Assembly: GCA_964036155.1 (NCBI GenBank)
Contig: OZ038423.1
Coordinates: 27,977,249 to 28,041,248, forward strand
DNA: 64,000 bases
Direction of reading: 5' to 3'
Source: Diploscapter coronatus
Lineage: Eukaryota > Nematoda > Chromadorea > Rhabditida > Rhabditidae
The translations under genes were made by a program, and so were the position numbers. Below, piece after piece: positions 24,035 through 36,618 of the stretch (position 1 is the stretch's first letter; each line of letters opens with the position of its first letter). The notes beneath the pieces are model-generated. The model searched no databases and was not told the DNA's origin. It was given only the letters and a program-made list of their open reading frames with translations.

Positions 24035-27000
24035 TTTTGGTCCTGATAAAATCAGGGATACTGTAAATTTTAAATTCAGTAAGATTAATATGGAAAAATA
24101 GTGATGTAACGACACAGTTAATCATGGAAACAATGAGACACCTTTTACGTCAAAAAATTTCATGTGCCTCTAAAAATTAAAACTCAAAGACTATAAAGCA
24201 GAAACCCTATAAATTTAAGATGATAAGTATAATTTCAGACAAAATCCTTCCTACCAAGACTGATGCTAAATTTAAAGCTAATATGATTTCAACACCGTCT
24301 GCAAATAATGTTTATTTTGGTTTCTTGGTAGAAGCATTTTCCTAGCTGTAAAGAGATGATATTTACAAATTACCGCCGAGACGAGGAGTTAATAAGGAAA
24401 TGCTAGCTTGCATATTTTGAAATCACCTGCTAAAGAAATATGGAAAGAGCATCATTATTTTGAGTATTACACAATTCCAATTAGCTAGTGATTCTAAAGA
24501 AATAGGAAAATGTTCAGGAAGAGGTAATTAAGACAGAATGGATGAATAATTATCGGAATTGCAAAGGGTTATTTAAGACGAGTTTTGAGGTATATTCTTC
24601 ATCATATGACTAGAAACATTAGTTAATTAGAATGTTCCAGCCGAGATTTCTAAAATATTCTGCAAAATGAAAGTGAAATTTTAGTTTTCTCACATACGCA
24701 AAATTAAAAATGCTACTTACAAAGGAAGACCAGAATCCTTCCTTGGTCATAGACTATTCTGCAAAAGGAGTGACATGTAGAGCCTGATAAACATCCCTAA
24801 TAATGCAGTTAACGCTAAATTAGAGAAGTGAGGATCAGTATTTGAAAGATTATTAGTTTTTGAAATGTTACAAATCTGCACTAATAGTAATTTGTCAATG
24901 TCAAAAACTATTTTGAGGCTAGATAATTTGTTTTGTGAGAGACTTAACGAATCTAGATAGTTCTGAAAGATCGACGTAATTTTTCTAATTAGATATATCC
25001 ATTAACTTTATCCGCTACAATATCATCGAAAAAAAATTCGAGTTTGAAGCATAATTGATCAAAATAATTTTGCATTTAGATGATCGAAAATTTCGAGTCT
25101 ATTGTTCAAATTAATAGTGAAATATTCCGATCCAAAACAGCGAGGAAAGCATACATTTTAGGTAATTAACCTTGAAGTCAGACTGAATAGACTTATAAAA
25201 ATGCCTGCATGATTAAATAAAGGACACCCCCAGTCGACAAAATTATCTTAATAATAACTAAAAATCAAATCTTCTAGTAAAGACTAAACTCGGTCGTAAA
25301 ATAGAGCTAGGTAGAGACAAATCTCATTTTCAATAGAGATTTAGTCATAAAATTTCGAGGCGTGGATGAGTATCAAAAGTTCAATCTTAAAAGAGCGTTT
25401 TGTTAAATTTCAAATCTTGTTTATGTCTATCCTTTCATAAAGTAATTTTAACGATTATAGCTATGAGCAAAAAGTAGTGACGAAATAAGAAAAAAAGTGA
25501 TACAAATGTAAAGAAGACCGGGTACATAATCCATTAATTCCAGTCCATATAGGACAATTCCAAGAACTTACAATTTGACCGAGCTATTAGAAAACTTTTC
25601 TATGAAACTCAACATGTGGTTTGGGGTTTTTAAAGTTTAAAATAATCATAAACTAATTAGTCAAGGAATCATAAATTAGAAATTATCTGCTAATTGAGAT
25701 TGATAAACACGTAAAAATTGCAAACTCTTGACATGGGTTTTTGAAACTCCACGGAGTCTACAGGGTAAATTTGACGTAAATATTCATACCTTGACATTTT
25801 CAAAAAATAAATACATGATATAGCGTAGTTTGATACAATAAAAATGTATCATTCATCCTGAAATATACATTCAAAGTCATGAACACGAACTAGGATAATT
25901 TACATAAGATTCTAGGTCCTAATAGCATTGATGCAAGAGTATTCACGGAAATGTAAATTTGGATATTACTCCTGCAAATAACGCCCTCAAAAAATTAGCA
26001 TAATGAAAAGTGAAGTGATTTGGAGAAGTCGCGAGATAATTGTACAAAAAGTAGCGAATCCTAAAAATTTCGTCAATTCTTCACTATTGAATATACGTAT
26101 TTAATGACGAGCAACGATAGAATATTATTTGCAAAATATGCATTTTAAATAACAATATTTTGGAAGTCAGACTTATGTAGTCGGCTGTTCGGGCAATTGC
26201 ATGAAAATAACGAAATCATCGAATTTTCGAAATTCTAGGGTTTCTTCAAAATTGAAAGGATTCTCAAACTTATCGATAGATTTCGACTAGACGCAATGAA
26301 TTTTGGAGGGAAATTCCAAATTCGTAAAAATGCGCGAAAATAACAGGGCTATAGAAGTGAATTTGAGGCTTCGACGCCCTTTCCTTAACAGATTTTTGTT
26401 TTAACCGGAAATGCGAAAGATTAAGGAAAGACTGAAGAAAATCAATCCTTTTTGAAGATGCTGATTTAAAGCGTGCAAGTAGAAAATGAAATGTTGAGGG
26501 TGGAAATCGTTCTTTCAAGTACTATGACGAAAATCATATTTTCAACCATGTTATCACTGGTAAATAAGTCAGAACGCCGGAAATGATAGAAGACTCTTTG
26601 ATCTAATATGAAGAAATCTTCTAGATTCGTCATTTATTATTAGAAGCAGAAATGAATGAAGAATCCAGATAGATACAAATGGAATAGATTTTCGAAAAAT
26701 TGACTCTAGTTCTTTCATTGCCAGAAATGCTTAGGAGCCAATTTAGAGAACTTTCAGGGACCATTAAAAAATGTCAAAACGGACTATTATCTTTTAGAGG
26801 GAACTTACTGACACACAAAGAACCTATAAAATGCGAGAATGTATGAATAAAAAATTCGAAGATTCATGAGAAATGGATCCTCACATGATGAAGTCTATTA
26901 TGAGAAAAGTTTCCGAAGCACAGATTTAGAGTTTTGAACGATAATCAAAATCTTAAAATTGTTTAACAATGGATAATTCATATTTAAAAAAATAAATCTA

Positions 27001-30000
27001 TTACTTTTCTCACTAAATAAAGAAATAAGGAGTGTGTGAGTAAAGAGTGAAAAATAATATTTCTTGATGAAGTATAGGAGAAATTTTAAAAAATCCTAGA
27101 TACTCCAAGCCTGATTTCGAGCTATTCAAAAGTATTCGAGTAAAGTTCAAAGTATAGGGATTTGACCAGACAAAGTTTTATGTCTTACGTATCACGATAA
27201 ATGAGAATTTATGGAAGATTGGAATAATTCATATAAGGAAATCCAACATGTGGTCGAGATCTGGGTAAATAGACGAACCATAAGGGGGAATGAGCTTGAT
27301 GCACTTATCCGAATAATTACATTTCGAAGAATAAGCAATCCGTGGTGGGTTTGAACAAACATGGAAAAGTGGTCTTTTTGATACTTTATATTCGGAATTT
27401 TTTAAACAAAAATGTAAACAAAGGTTCATGTTTAATATCATCGGCGTTTAATCTAACAATTTTATTTAAAGAGAAGATTAAATTTGAAAAGAATACAAAA
27501 CGCTAAACTCGTTCCCTTTATAAATTTTAAAATCCGAAAGACATAAGTTAAAGTTACCGAGATCATGTTTCTCGTGTGTAAGTAGTTTTTGCTAAGTTTA
27601 CGGACTAACAAAATACCGAAAACAATGAAGTAAACTCCCGTAACGAGTGACTAACCCAATGATAAAAGAATAAATTACAGAAGTGATATATTGACAAAGT
27701 ATACATCTATAATAAATTCTTTAGACTAATCCAATTGAAGATTATGTTTAGAAAAAAATACAATTTACTCTCAGGTTTAGGCTGCATAAAAAACGGCTTT
27801 AGTAAAAAAAAAAACTCACATTCTAATATTCATCCGAATCTCATGAAACTTACACTTTAACTTCAATGAAATCAGGATGTAAAATTTGTTTAATTCAAAT
27901 ATTTCAAAATTTGCCGCGTGTTAAAAATGCTCAAATTATGTATAGCTGAATAAATTTCGAACTTCCGCGTCCCCTACTAGAAATCAAACAGAAGCCCAAT
28001 GCAAAGCTTTATAATCGGGTCATATCCGTAATAAAATAAGGAAGTGAGAAGGAAAAAACTCTAAAAAAAAAATAAGTCTACGACTACTTTTGGATTCCAA
28101 AACGTGCCGACAAGCAATTATCCAGATATTTTCAGCCGAGACAAGTAAAGAAACTTTCAGTTTTCGAGTGCAAATTTGATATTTTGAAATAGCGAGATGT
28201 GCATTCGTAAGAGCGAATAAATTTTGAGATAAGATGAGTGAAATTTACGTGAAGATTCGAGAATTTTCAGATATAATATAAAATTTCTAGAAGATTAACT
28301 TGATTGTTGTAACATTAATATTAAACAAATGTTTGGACCAGTAAATTAATGACTAATGTCAAACTTGAGCAAAAATGGATGTTTCTAGCGACTTTTTGAG
28401 GCTCTTCAAAATTGTGTGTGAACTTTCCACAAATAAATTTCAACAATATCATCAACAAAATATGACTCTCGACGTGCAAAATGGTTTCTTTTATTCAAAA
28501 CACCGAGTTGTCTGATCACTGACCAGGAAAACCTTTAAAAATAGCGCAGAACACGAGTCTCATGCTTTCGAAATTATTTTGATTTCAACATTTTCATTAA
28601 TGAATCTAATAAAACATAATTCGACGCAATTATACAGAAAAAAATCACTGACTTTCTTAGAATAAAGCTCGTTCTGAATGCCTCAATTAAAGTTAGATCT
28701 TTCTAGATTTTCAATTTTAAAATATTTCCGACTTTAGTTTAGAATCTAAGGAATTTTCCGAGCTAAAATTTATAGAAGTCCGCATATTTAGTGATAATTT
28801 AATTTCTTCGAGGTATTCTTAAACTTTCGAACAATTTTAGGATAAATACGAGTTCTTAGAGATGTTCAAATTCTGGTTTAAATTATTGAACCCTCAGATC
28901 TCCGATGTTTGTCTTACCTATTGATAGGTCAGCTTAGCTCATGGCTAACTGGCTTATCCGTCCAAAATACTCACGTAATCAGCTTTAATCCGGTTCAAGT
29001 CAAACAGAGTCAGGTTCAGTTCCGATCTTCCTTTCTCCGATTTGCTCAATCTGTTTATCTAGCCTTCTCGAGGTATTATTCAAGCCCCCTCCCTTCTCTA
29101 GCCTCTTGCTGAAAAGAGCCGCGCTAGAATTGCCCTAATATGGACAAGAAGAGTACGATAAGTACCCTTCTCTCCTTTATAGAATAGTCATTTCCGCTTT
29201 ACTTATGCCGTAATAATTGTTTCTTTTGTGAATATTGATTTATAGAGTTCTGTCTATCTATCAATTGTTTCTCCCTATGACGGAGGATAATAGTAGAAGA
29301 CAGGCTGAGACATTTTACAGGGTAATCATGTTTCTAAAGTAAATTTTTCTTTGGATTTATTTACTGCTTCTTGTATTATCCTGAAACTTGCGTATTTTTA
29401 ACGAATTATGAAATTGGTACTAAAATAACTAAATCGAGTGGCGACGATTTATGATGAAGATTTCATGCATTTTCTCTACAAAAACTATATCATTCAAACA
29501 AAATCACTCATAATTAACATCAACCTTCCAAAAATGATTGATTATCATCTATTTCCTCTTACGGAATCAAGTTTTCGCCATTTCGATTTGACATTTCTCT
29601 AGGTTGTCACAATATTTGCACCACCATGTGTATTATGCTGTACTGGAGGAGTGTGGATGGAGCTGTGATTGAGGTGGGGTGATCAATCTTGAAGAGGAAG
29701 GAGTCTATGATAGATCTGTGCGAGAATGGGCGAGAATTGTGAGTTTGGGAGATAAGACGTAGAAACAAATACAACCTCTCATTCTCTCTCGCCGTATTTC
29801 CCAGGGTCTGTTCTACTTCTCTGGGCCTTGTCAGATTGTTTATCGATTCCATATCATATCACTTATCAATATTCTCATCAGCAGCAGCATCATAACCCCA
29901 GGTCAATCAAGTGGCATGTGACAGCAGCTTGATTTTTATTGATTACTCTTCGATAAGGTTGAAATTTCGAGAAATTTCTTGGGGCTTACTATTGTTTGTC

Positions 30001-30362
30001 GTTCTACTTGTTCCATTAATTTCGAACTCTTCCAATCGCCTTATTTAATGAAGTCATTTTAATCCAGAAGATAGACCACAGTCTACTTTTTCTAACAATT
30101 TGACAGTATTGATAGCCCAAGTCCTTAGAGTCAATAGACTGTCAAAATCTTCTCTATCTCTTAGAATAAGTGTTTGCCTTGCCTTTGTCTCTGAAAATTA
30201 TTGACAAAAACGATCACTTTCTAAAGGATCTAGCACTTTAGTGACTAACTACAGCTCGGGCTGAAATAAATTCTCATTCTAGTTATTCTACAGTTGCAAC
30301 TTGAAAAATCTCACACTACTTCATCATCAATTGTTATCTTGTTTCTGATCAAACACTCCGAT

Positions 30363-30557
30363 GCTTGCCTAATCAAGGGATATTTTGCACCTTTAGTAAC
30401 TAAACTAAATTTCTAACAGTAAAATTATACTTAAATCATTTTAGGAAAGTTAGAAACAGCTTCATTTTCATTTATTCCATCCTATAAACTTGAACAAGGT
30501 TTTCTTTACCTCAAAAATCCAAATATTTGCCTAATCCAGGAAAATTTAGCACCTTTA
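30363..30557. repeat. pair of short diverged direct repeats
   Basis: GCCTAATCAAGG..TATTTTGCACCTTTA at about 30366-30395 recurs as GCCTAATCCAGG..AATTTAGCACCTTTA at about 30529-30557. About 30 bases are shared with several mismatches, 160 bases apart. Confidence 0.6.
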
Positions 30558-31650
30558 TGTCAGTTGCATTCACTCCACACTCATGTTTTCCCACTCATAC
30601 TTATGTCTAGGTTTTTGCGCAAAATGCCGACAAAGTGATATTGCCAGGAGGAGGATCGAGAGGATCTGTGGATAAAATTGGACAATAGAACAGATATATC
30701 CGTGTGAAAATAGGCACTAATCTTACATTTAGGATAAATTTACCGTATTTTTTAAGAATTGTAAAAATTGCATTTTTGTTGAAATTATTCTTAATTCTAG
30801 ACATAATTCAACATTTTCTAAACTCGAGCTCTATTCTTTGTTGATATGAGTCATATTCTTTCCTCGTGTTATCTAAATTCAACAAAATCCGTGTTTCTAA
30901 ACATTCGTCAAAATTTTCTAGGACAACCGAAAGGTCTATGAATTTTTCATGAAAATTGCCCTAACTCTTCAAAGACAACGGATTTTGCTCTGGAATTGAA
31001 CTGCTTTACAGAATTCCAAGAATTGCTCTCTAAAATTTTTGATCCAACTCCTTTTTTGAACGTGACTTTTTTCGTGGTATCAAATTACGTCTTCTTTATT
31101 TGCGGATTGTCTAAATTCTCTAAATCTGAACATCAAGTCGAAATCTTCCCATTTATTTTTTGTGCCTTGATTTCAACCCCAAAAATGTTCAGTTGAGAAA
31201 ACATCTTATTGCTGATTTTTCTAGATATTTTAAAAGTCGAACTTTTCCAGGTTGCACAAATAATTTACTCATTCAGCTATACAACTACTTCATTCTTTAG
31301 TAGGAAGCAGCTCATTTGACTATTTGATTCACTTTCATTCTCTTCCTTCTACTTTCAGGACTCTTCTAATTGTGAGCAAACTCGCGTCTATTTTAGCAGT
31401 CTTTTCACGCTAAATTCTCGAGGTTGAATTTCATCTATTCGAGAAAAAATTTAACTTCTTCTGCACTTTTCATTTCGATGATATATTTTAATCAATAATT
31501 CGTAATCATTCGTCTTTACTTTTTTCCTAATTTTGTTATTCAGCCAAAGAATAAGTATTCCAATATAACGTTTTTTTTCGATATCTATTTTTCCATTAAT
31601 AAGTTGATCTTCATAAAAATTCTTAAAACCTCATCCTCATTCTAACTTAA

Positions 31651-31871
31651 GTTCATTTTTCATTTCAACCACAATTTTCACTGTAAATTTCCTTCTCTAT
31701 TTCTCCACTATTCATTCTTCTTACCCCCATATTTTATTCAATCTATCTTGATGAACTTGACAAAATTTCATAACCTACCTTTCAACTCCCGTTCATTTTC
31801 AATTTAACCATAATTTTCATTATAACTTTTTCTCTAGTTCTATTTCCATTCTTCTTACCCATATTTTATTC
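31651..31871. repeat. diverged direct duplication, pyrimidine-rich
   Basis: The block at 31651-31740 (GTTCATTTTTCATTTCAACC through CTTACCCCCATATTTTATTC) recurs at 31791-31871 with small gaps and substitutions. It looks like an old tandem duplication in non-coding DNA. Confidence 0.65.
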
Positions 31872-33073
31872 TTCTCTCCGCATAAGGCTTGGCTGCCATT
31901 GTCTATTCGGACACTAATCCATCTTCGGTTGTGGCTATCATCAACGGGAAAAGAAATGAGACAGGAGGAGAAATAGAGAACCGTCCAAATATGGCAAGCA
32001 AGAGAAAGAGAAATATCTCCCTCTCTGAGTGGTGTATCATTTCATATTTCATTCATGTTTTCCCTATTTTTATCCCATTATGCCCAATTTATATCCAATT
32101 CTCAAGACTTATTTTGCTATTCCTCCGGTCACACGATGCTCAAAATATGCCGTTTTCTAGAAATTTTGAATTTTTCTCTGATATTCTGCTAAACTTTAAT
32201 CAAATATAGCCTAAAATAATAGTCTACATTTTTCACCTATTTTTAAACATTTTGTATCTTTCCCCAAATTCACTAAAACGCTTCCGTTTCTCATCCAACC
32301 TATTGCCAATTCCCTTCCTGTCTTCCCAGATCAATCAATTTGCCTATTTTTGTATTCCTTCTCTCTAAATTCACCTTTATACGATATTATTAGTCCATCT
32401 TTGCCAATGACAGTTACAGAAATTGAGTGAATCAGTCCTTACGGCGTTTCGTGAGACTTGTAAATGCACCACTGTTCTGAGGAGATACAAGTCACTTTTC
32501 TCACTGGATATTCGCCCAATTATCAAAGTTATTGCATTTTATTCCGAAATTTACTAAAATTGTCTTTTATTCCTATTATATTCCCAATTTTAAAAAATTT
32601 CCGGCAAATATTCATCAAAATACCATGTCTATTCCTTCCATGCTTACCTCTGAAGATTTTCTGCAACAAGTTCAAATTTCTCTTTCAAGCCCTCAACAAA
32701 ATAGCGTCTCTTTCTTCCTTTCACGCCCAAATTTTTAAAAATTTCATTTTCCTACCAAAATGATCCACTTCCGCCTACGCACCGTTCAATTTATTACTCA
32801 TGCGGCACAATTAATTGTCGACTATTTTAGATTGATAGTCGAAAAAATCGAACGGAAGTTGCAACGGACGATTCCAGTGGGCACGTGTACCTAGGAAATC
32901 GAGAAATATTGGGGAAAATCGAGAGAGGAATAGGAAACCGCGGCAACTGTCACAACTGATTTGTACAAGCAGCAACACTACGCATCGTCACTATTCTTAA
33001 TTTTTAAAAGTATTCCTAATATCTTCAAAGGCTCAAATCTAATTACGTCAGAGATCAATTATTCTTCATCTAA

Positions 33074-35473
33074 ATGATGATATATGTCATTTTGCTGATA
33101 GGTCCGATACTATGGGCCCAACTATGCATCGCAGTCATGGACGTTTCATGGTGGTTAGTTCATTATTTTTATTCTCAAATTATTTTTCAAAGTTTTAACA
33201 AATCGCGTTCTGCTCAATAATGTTGACATCATAACGAACCGAAAACCATAGGATTGTTTACTTTATCAAATTGCTCCTTGTAACCATACAATTTTAGTGA
33301 TTTTTAAAAACTCGGCGTAAACTTTTTCTAATCTTCATTTCTAGCGTCAAATTTTCCTCTCACAAATCTTTTAGCATGATCTTCCATAAGTGTTCATGTT
33401 CTTCATCATGCTCGTTCAGCCATACGTGATTTCATCCTCCTAATTTTCAAGCTCAGCATGACTATCCTCTATCAGCTCTGTTTGCCCAAGCAATCTTGCC
33501 GCTTTCTAAACTCACCACTTTCGCTGCAATTCGCGCTTTACCCCGGAAGAAGTCTCTTTGGTGGAGAAAACGGAAAGGATCTCGGAAAAGCAACGATGAT
33601 TCTTCAATGATCAAATAACCTCCCACTGAAAAATGAGAGTTGACGTGTGGGAAAATCTAAAAGGCTCTTTCAGGATGATAGGTCTTTGAAAAACTATCTT
33701 GCATTCTTTTTATCAACGCCCTCTCTTATTCAAAACGTCGAACTCTCCAACAATATCTCAAGGGAAACAAGCAGACCTTAGCAAATCAATTCCTTTCTAT
33801 AAACAATGACTGTTTAGAAGATCAAAAGTAGACTCTTGAAATTACAGGTCCTCAGTAGCTCAGCTATCAACGTCTCTAGCCGGTCAAAATGCTCGTCCGA
33901 TTTGTGATCGATTGAACGGTCTTTCACCCGGACAGTCGAAAATCTGCAATGTTTTCGAGGATCACATGCCCGCAGTTGGTGTGGGGGCGAAGAATGCGAT
34001 ACAGGTGGGATTTTGACCTATTAGTCATGATGATAGCTACTTCATGCTTGGCAACTATCCTAGGGATAATGTGTGTTGAGTCGTGTTCACGAGAAATGAG
34101 GGATGACCTAAGGTTGCTTGTTCGGCCTAAAATTCGAGCTGGAGGATAAATGATGGTCGTTGAAATTCAGGAATGTCAATACCGCTTCAAATCGCACCGA
34201 TGGAATTGCTCTACGCCCTATAGTTCCGGAATCGTTGGTCCCGTGCACAAACTTGGCACTAAAGAAGCCGCCTTCACATACGCGGTTCTATCGGCCGGAG
34301 TCATGCACGAAGTTGGTAGACGGTGTAGGCAGGGTATTTGATTCGGTTGCTTCTCGTATCCAAATTTGTCGGCTGTTCAGGGCTATTGAACACCTGCGGG
34401 TGTGCGGACGAGCCCAAGGAAAGGGACGTCGGAGACAAATACGCTTGGGGCGGGTGTGGGGACAACGTCGATTACGGCTACAAGTTTTCGAGGTTAGATT
34501 TTGCTCTCGCTGATTTTCTTCGAGCTCAACAATTCCAGGGATTTCATCGATGTCCGAGAAAAAGAGCGAGACCCGAAAAGAGACCACGACCAGGGCAGAT
34601 CGTTGATGAATCGACGGAACAACGAAGCTGGACGGAGGATCATCAAGAAGTAAGCTTTGGTTGACGCTCTCTTTTGAAAGACGAGTATCTTCAGGAACAT
34701 GGTGAAAACATGCAAGTGTCACGGAGTCTCGGGTGCCTGCAATCTTCAGACCTGTTGGATGCAGCTACCAAAAATGGCGAACATTAGTCGGATATTGATG
34801 AAGAAGTACGAAAACGCGCTAAGGGTTCAGGTGAGCCTAGCACAAAATCATTCATCAAAACACAAGGATTAATCATGAAAACATGGATTGATGATTTTGA
34901 AGATAATGCAGTTTTATTAACAATAAAAGCTATAAAAGTTAGCACTTCCAGATCAGCTCTCGAGGTAACCTGCAATTAGTCGCTAGTGACCAGATCGGAA
35001 GGAAGCGAAGGAATCGAGCAGTGCCCACGGATTTGGTCTACTTAGACGACTCGCCCGATTACTGCATTCAGAACAGAGCCATGGGAACGATCGGCACTGA
35101 AGGACGGATTTGTGTGTAAGTTATGATAAATCAACAATTTTCAAATTTTAGAAGAAGAAAAAAAGCATACATTTTAAAATAAAAAAGACGAATTTCTCCA
35201 GAATAGAATGATCAATCGATCATTTTTATCACTGAAGTGATCGTCATATTATTGAATTTGGACAGTAGAGTCGAATAGTTTCAAAGTGATAATTCATACA
35301 TTTTCAGACGAGGCTCCGACGGTCCCGAAGGCTGTGACTCTCTGTGCTGTGGACGAGGCTACAATACGTACACGATAACAACGACGGAAAAGTGCAATTG
35401 CAAATTTGAATGGTGCTGCAAAGTTGTATGCCAGATGTGCACGAATACAACGCAAGTAGACATATGCAAGTAG
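33074..35473 (+). CDS. Wnt family secreted lipoprotein ligand
   Basis: Eight exons (33074-33153, 33848-34004, 34171-34333, 34381-34492, 34539-34649, 34695-34830, 34952-35115, 35308-35473) give 362 residues, the normal Wnt length. Wnts bind Frizzled and related receptors and pattern cell fate and migration. A signal peptide (about 1-20) is followed by classic Wnt blocks: [35 protein letters not shown] and [10 protein letters not shown]. Ser220 in CHGVS is the Porcupine acylation site and is present; the usual later Ser of this loop is Ala. The C-terminus has [34 protein letters not shown] and a final CK. The dibasic run RKRRNR before DLVY is notable. I believe it is closest to the C. elegans CWN-1/CWN-2 group, but I cannot settle which. 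The start could be the ATG at 33074 or 33077. The large intron 1 and the 9-kb empty upstream region suggest complex regulation. Confidence 0.96.
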
Positions 35474-35491
35474 CGATAGGCTTATCATTAA

Positions 35492-35497
35492 AATAAA
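35492..35497 (+). terminator. poly(A) signal of the Wnt gene
   Basis: AATAAA about 20 bases after the stop codon, giving a very short 3' UTR. Confidence 0.6.
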
Positions 35498-36618
35498 ATT
35501 CTTAAAAATACAAACACTGTAAGTTCTTCAAGATTTTTCAAGTTATCACGCGCTTTATGATATCCTCAAATTTTTGAAGAACTTGCATAATATCGTTCGC
35601 AAAATTAGTTCGTTTCCAATACCGACAAATCACAACTGAAAAATGGGTCCATTTTACTTTTCCATGACTATTTATTCATCAGAACATGACTGAAATCGAA
35701 AATTCAACTCAAATCTTTCCAAAACCATGAAACTAGTCATCAATATTATTTCATACTCATCGCATTACATGCTCTCAGGAATTAATCATGTTTGCTTCAA
35801 TTACTCTTTGAAATAGTTACACTTGTCGTCAGGGTCATATTTTAGTTGATCATCATAATTTATCGATCAAGTAGTAAATTTGATTTTTATCGTTTTGATC
35901 GATAAACTATTCATTTTTGTCATCTATTATTTTCTCTAAAATCAAATATTTTTAAACAAAATTTGTTTGTATAAATAGTGTTGCGTGCGGTTTCCCTTTA
36001 TCATCTATTTATGAATTTTCAAATTGTGATATTTCAAAATCTCTTATTCTCTAAAATTTACAAACGTCAATCATTTAGGATCAATTATCGTTTGCTTAGG
36101 TAACATTTTTCAAAATCATCATGACGCAGTATTATTCGATTGTGACCTCATTTACACTGCTTTACAAGAATTAGTTTGATGTTCCATGTCATCAATTTCG
36201 AATTTTATTTATAAAATTGCCGTAGTTCACTTGTAATACATATTTTAGAAAAAATCATCAGTTATTTTACTAAATTTTAATGAGTATAAATAAATATTTC
36301 TAAAAAGATGAATCATGCGAATTTATTAGTTTTTCTGTGATCTTTAGTTGCGTAAAAATTATTTGATTGAGACAAGCATGAATTCCAAATTATGCAGAAA
36401 GGATTGGCACTGATAACGGTTTCTTTATCAAAAATCGTGCCAAACAGGTGCAGTTATCTTGCTTCTCAAAGGCTAAGAAACTATAGTTCCTAATTGATCT
36501 TGCCATAATCGTTTCCATAAATTTTTCATTATCAGTGCGTTTCAAAACGTGAAGATTCTAGGATCTCGTTTGCAAACATTTTTCCATAATTACTTGTTTT
36601 AGATCATAATTCATAGCT
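35498..36618. other. intergenic region between Wnt and alpha-mannosidase
   Basis: About 1.1 kb, AT-rich. Its right end has the acceptor-like TTGTTTTAG about 15 bases before the mannosidase start. No coding or repeat feature recognised. Confidence 0.45.

Larger units (their letters stand above)
24035..33073. other. 9-kb gene-free region upstream of the Wnt gene
   Basis: I found no convincing exon chain on either strand over about 9 kb, an outlier in an otherwise dense window. Base composition is AT-rich except patches near 28,890-29,140, 29,600-29,920 and 31,885-32,040. These are richer in GC and non-repetitive and look more like regulatory blocks or untranslated exons than protein code. A pyrimidine-rich strand bias runs from about 30.0 to 32.8 kb. 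The region probably holds the regulatory DNA of the peptide GPCR (left) and the Wnt gene (right). A non-coding RNA cannot be excluded. Confidence 0.45.

Noticed and set aside
31889..32209. Plus-strand frame of 106 codons in the gene desert
   Set aside because: The first 60 codons look less biased than the rest, but there is no signal peptide, domain or splice partner; it may be an untranslated exon.
32464..32763. Plus-strand frames of 68 and 99 codons upstream of the Wnt gene
   Set aside because: Low-complexity, Phe/Ile/Leu-rich product of a pyrimidine-rich strand; overlapping frames are equally open.
34695..34830. Apparent loss of the Wnt palmitoleoylation serine (CHGVSGAC)
   Set aside because: By the cysteine spacing, the acylated residue is the first Ser (CHGVS), which is present; only the second Ser is replaced.
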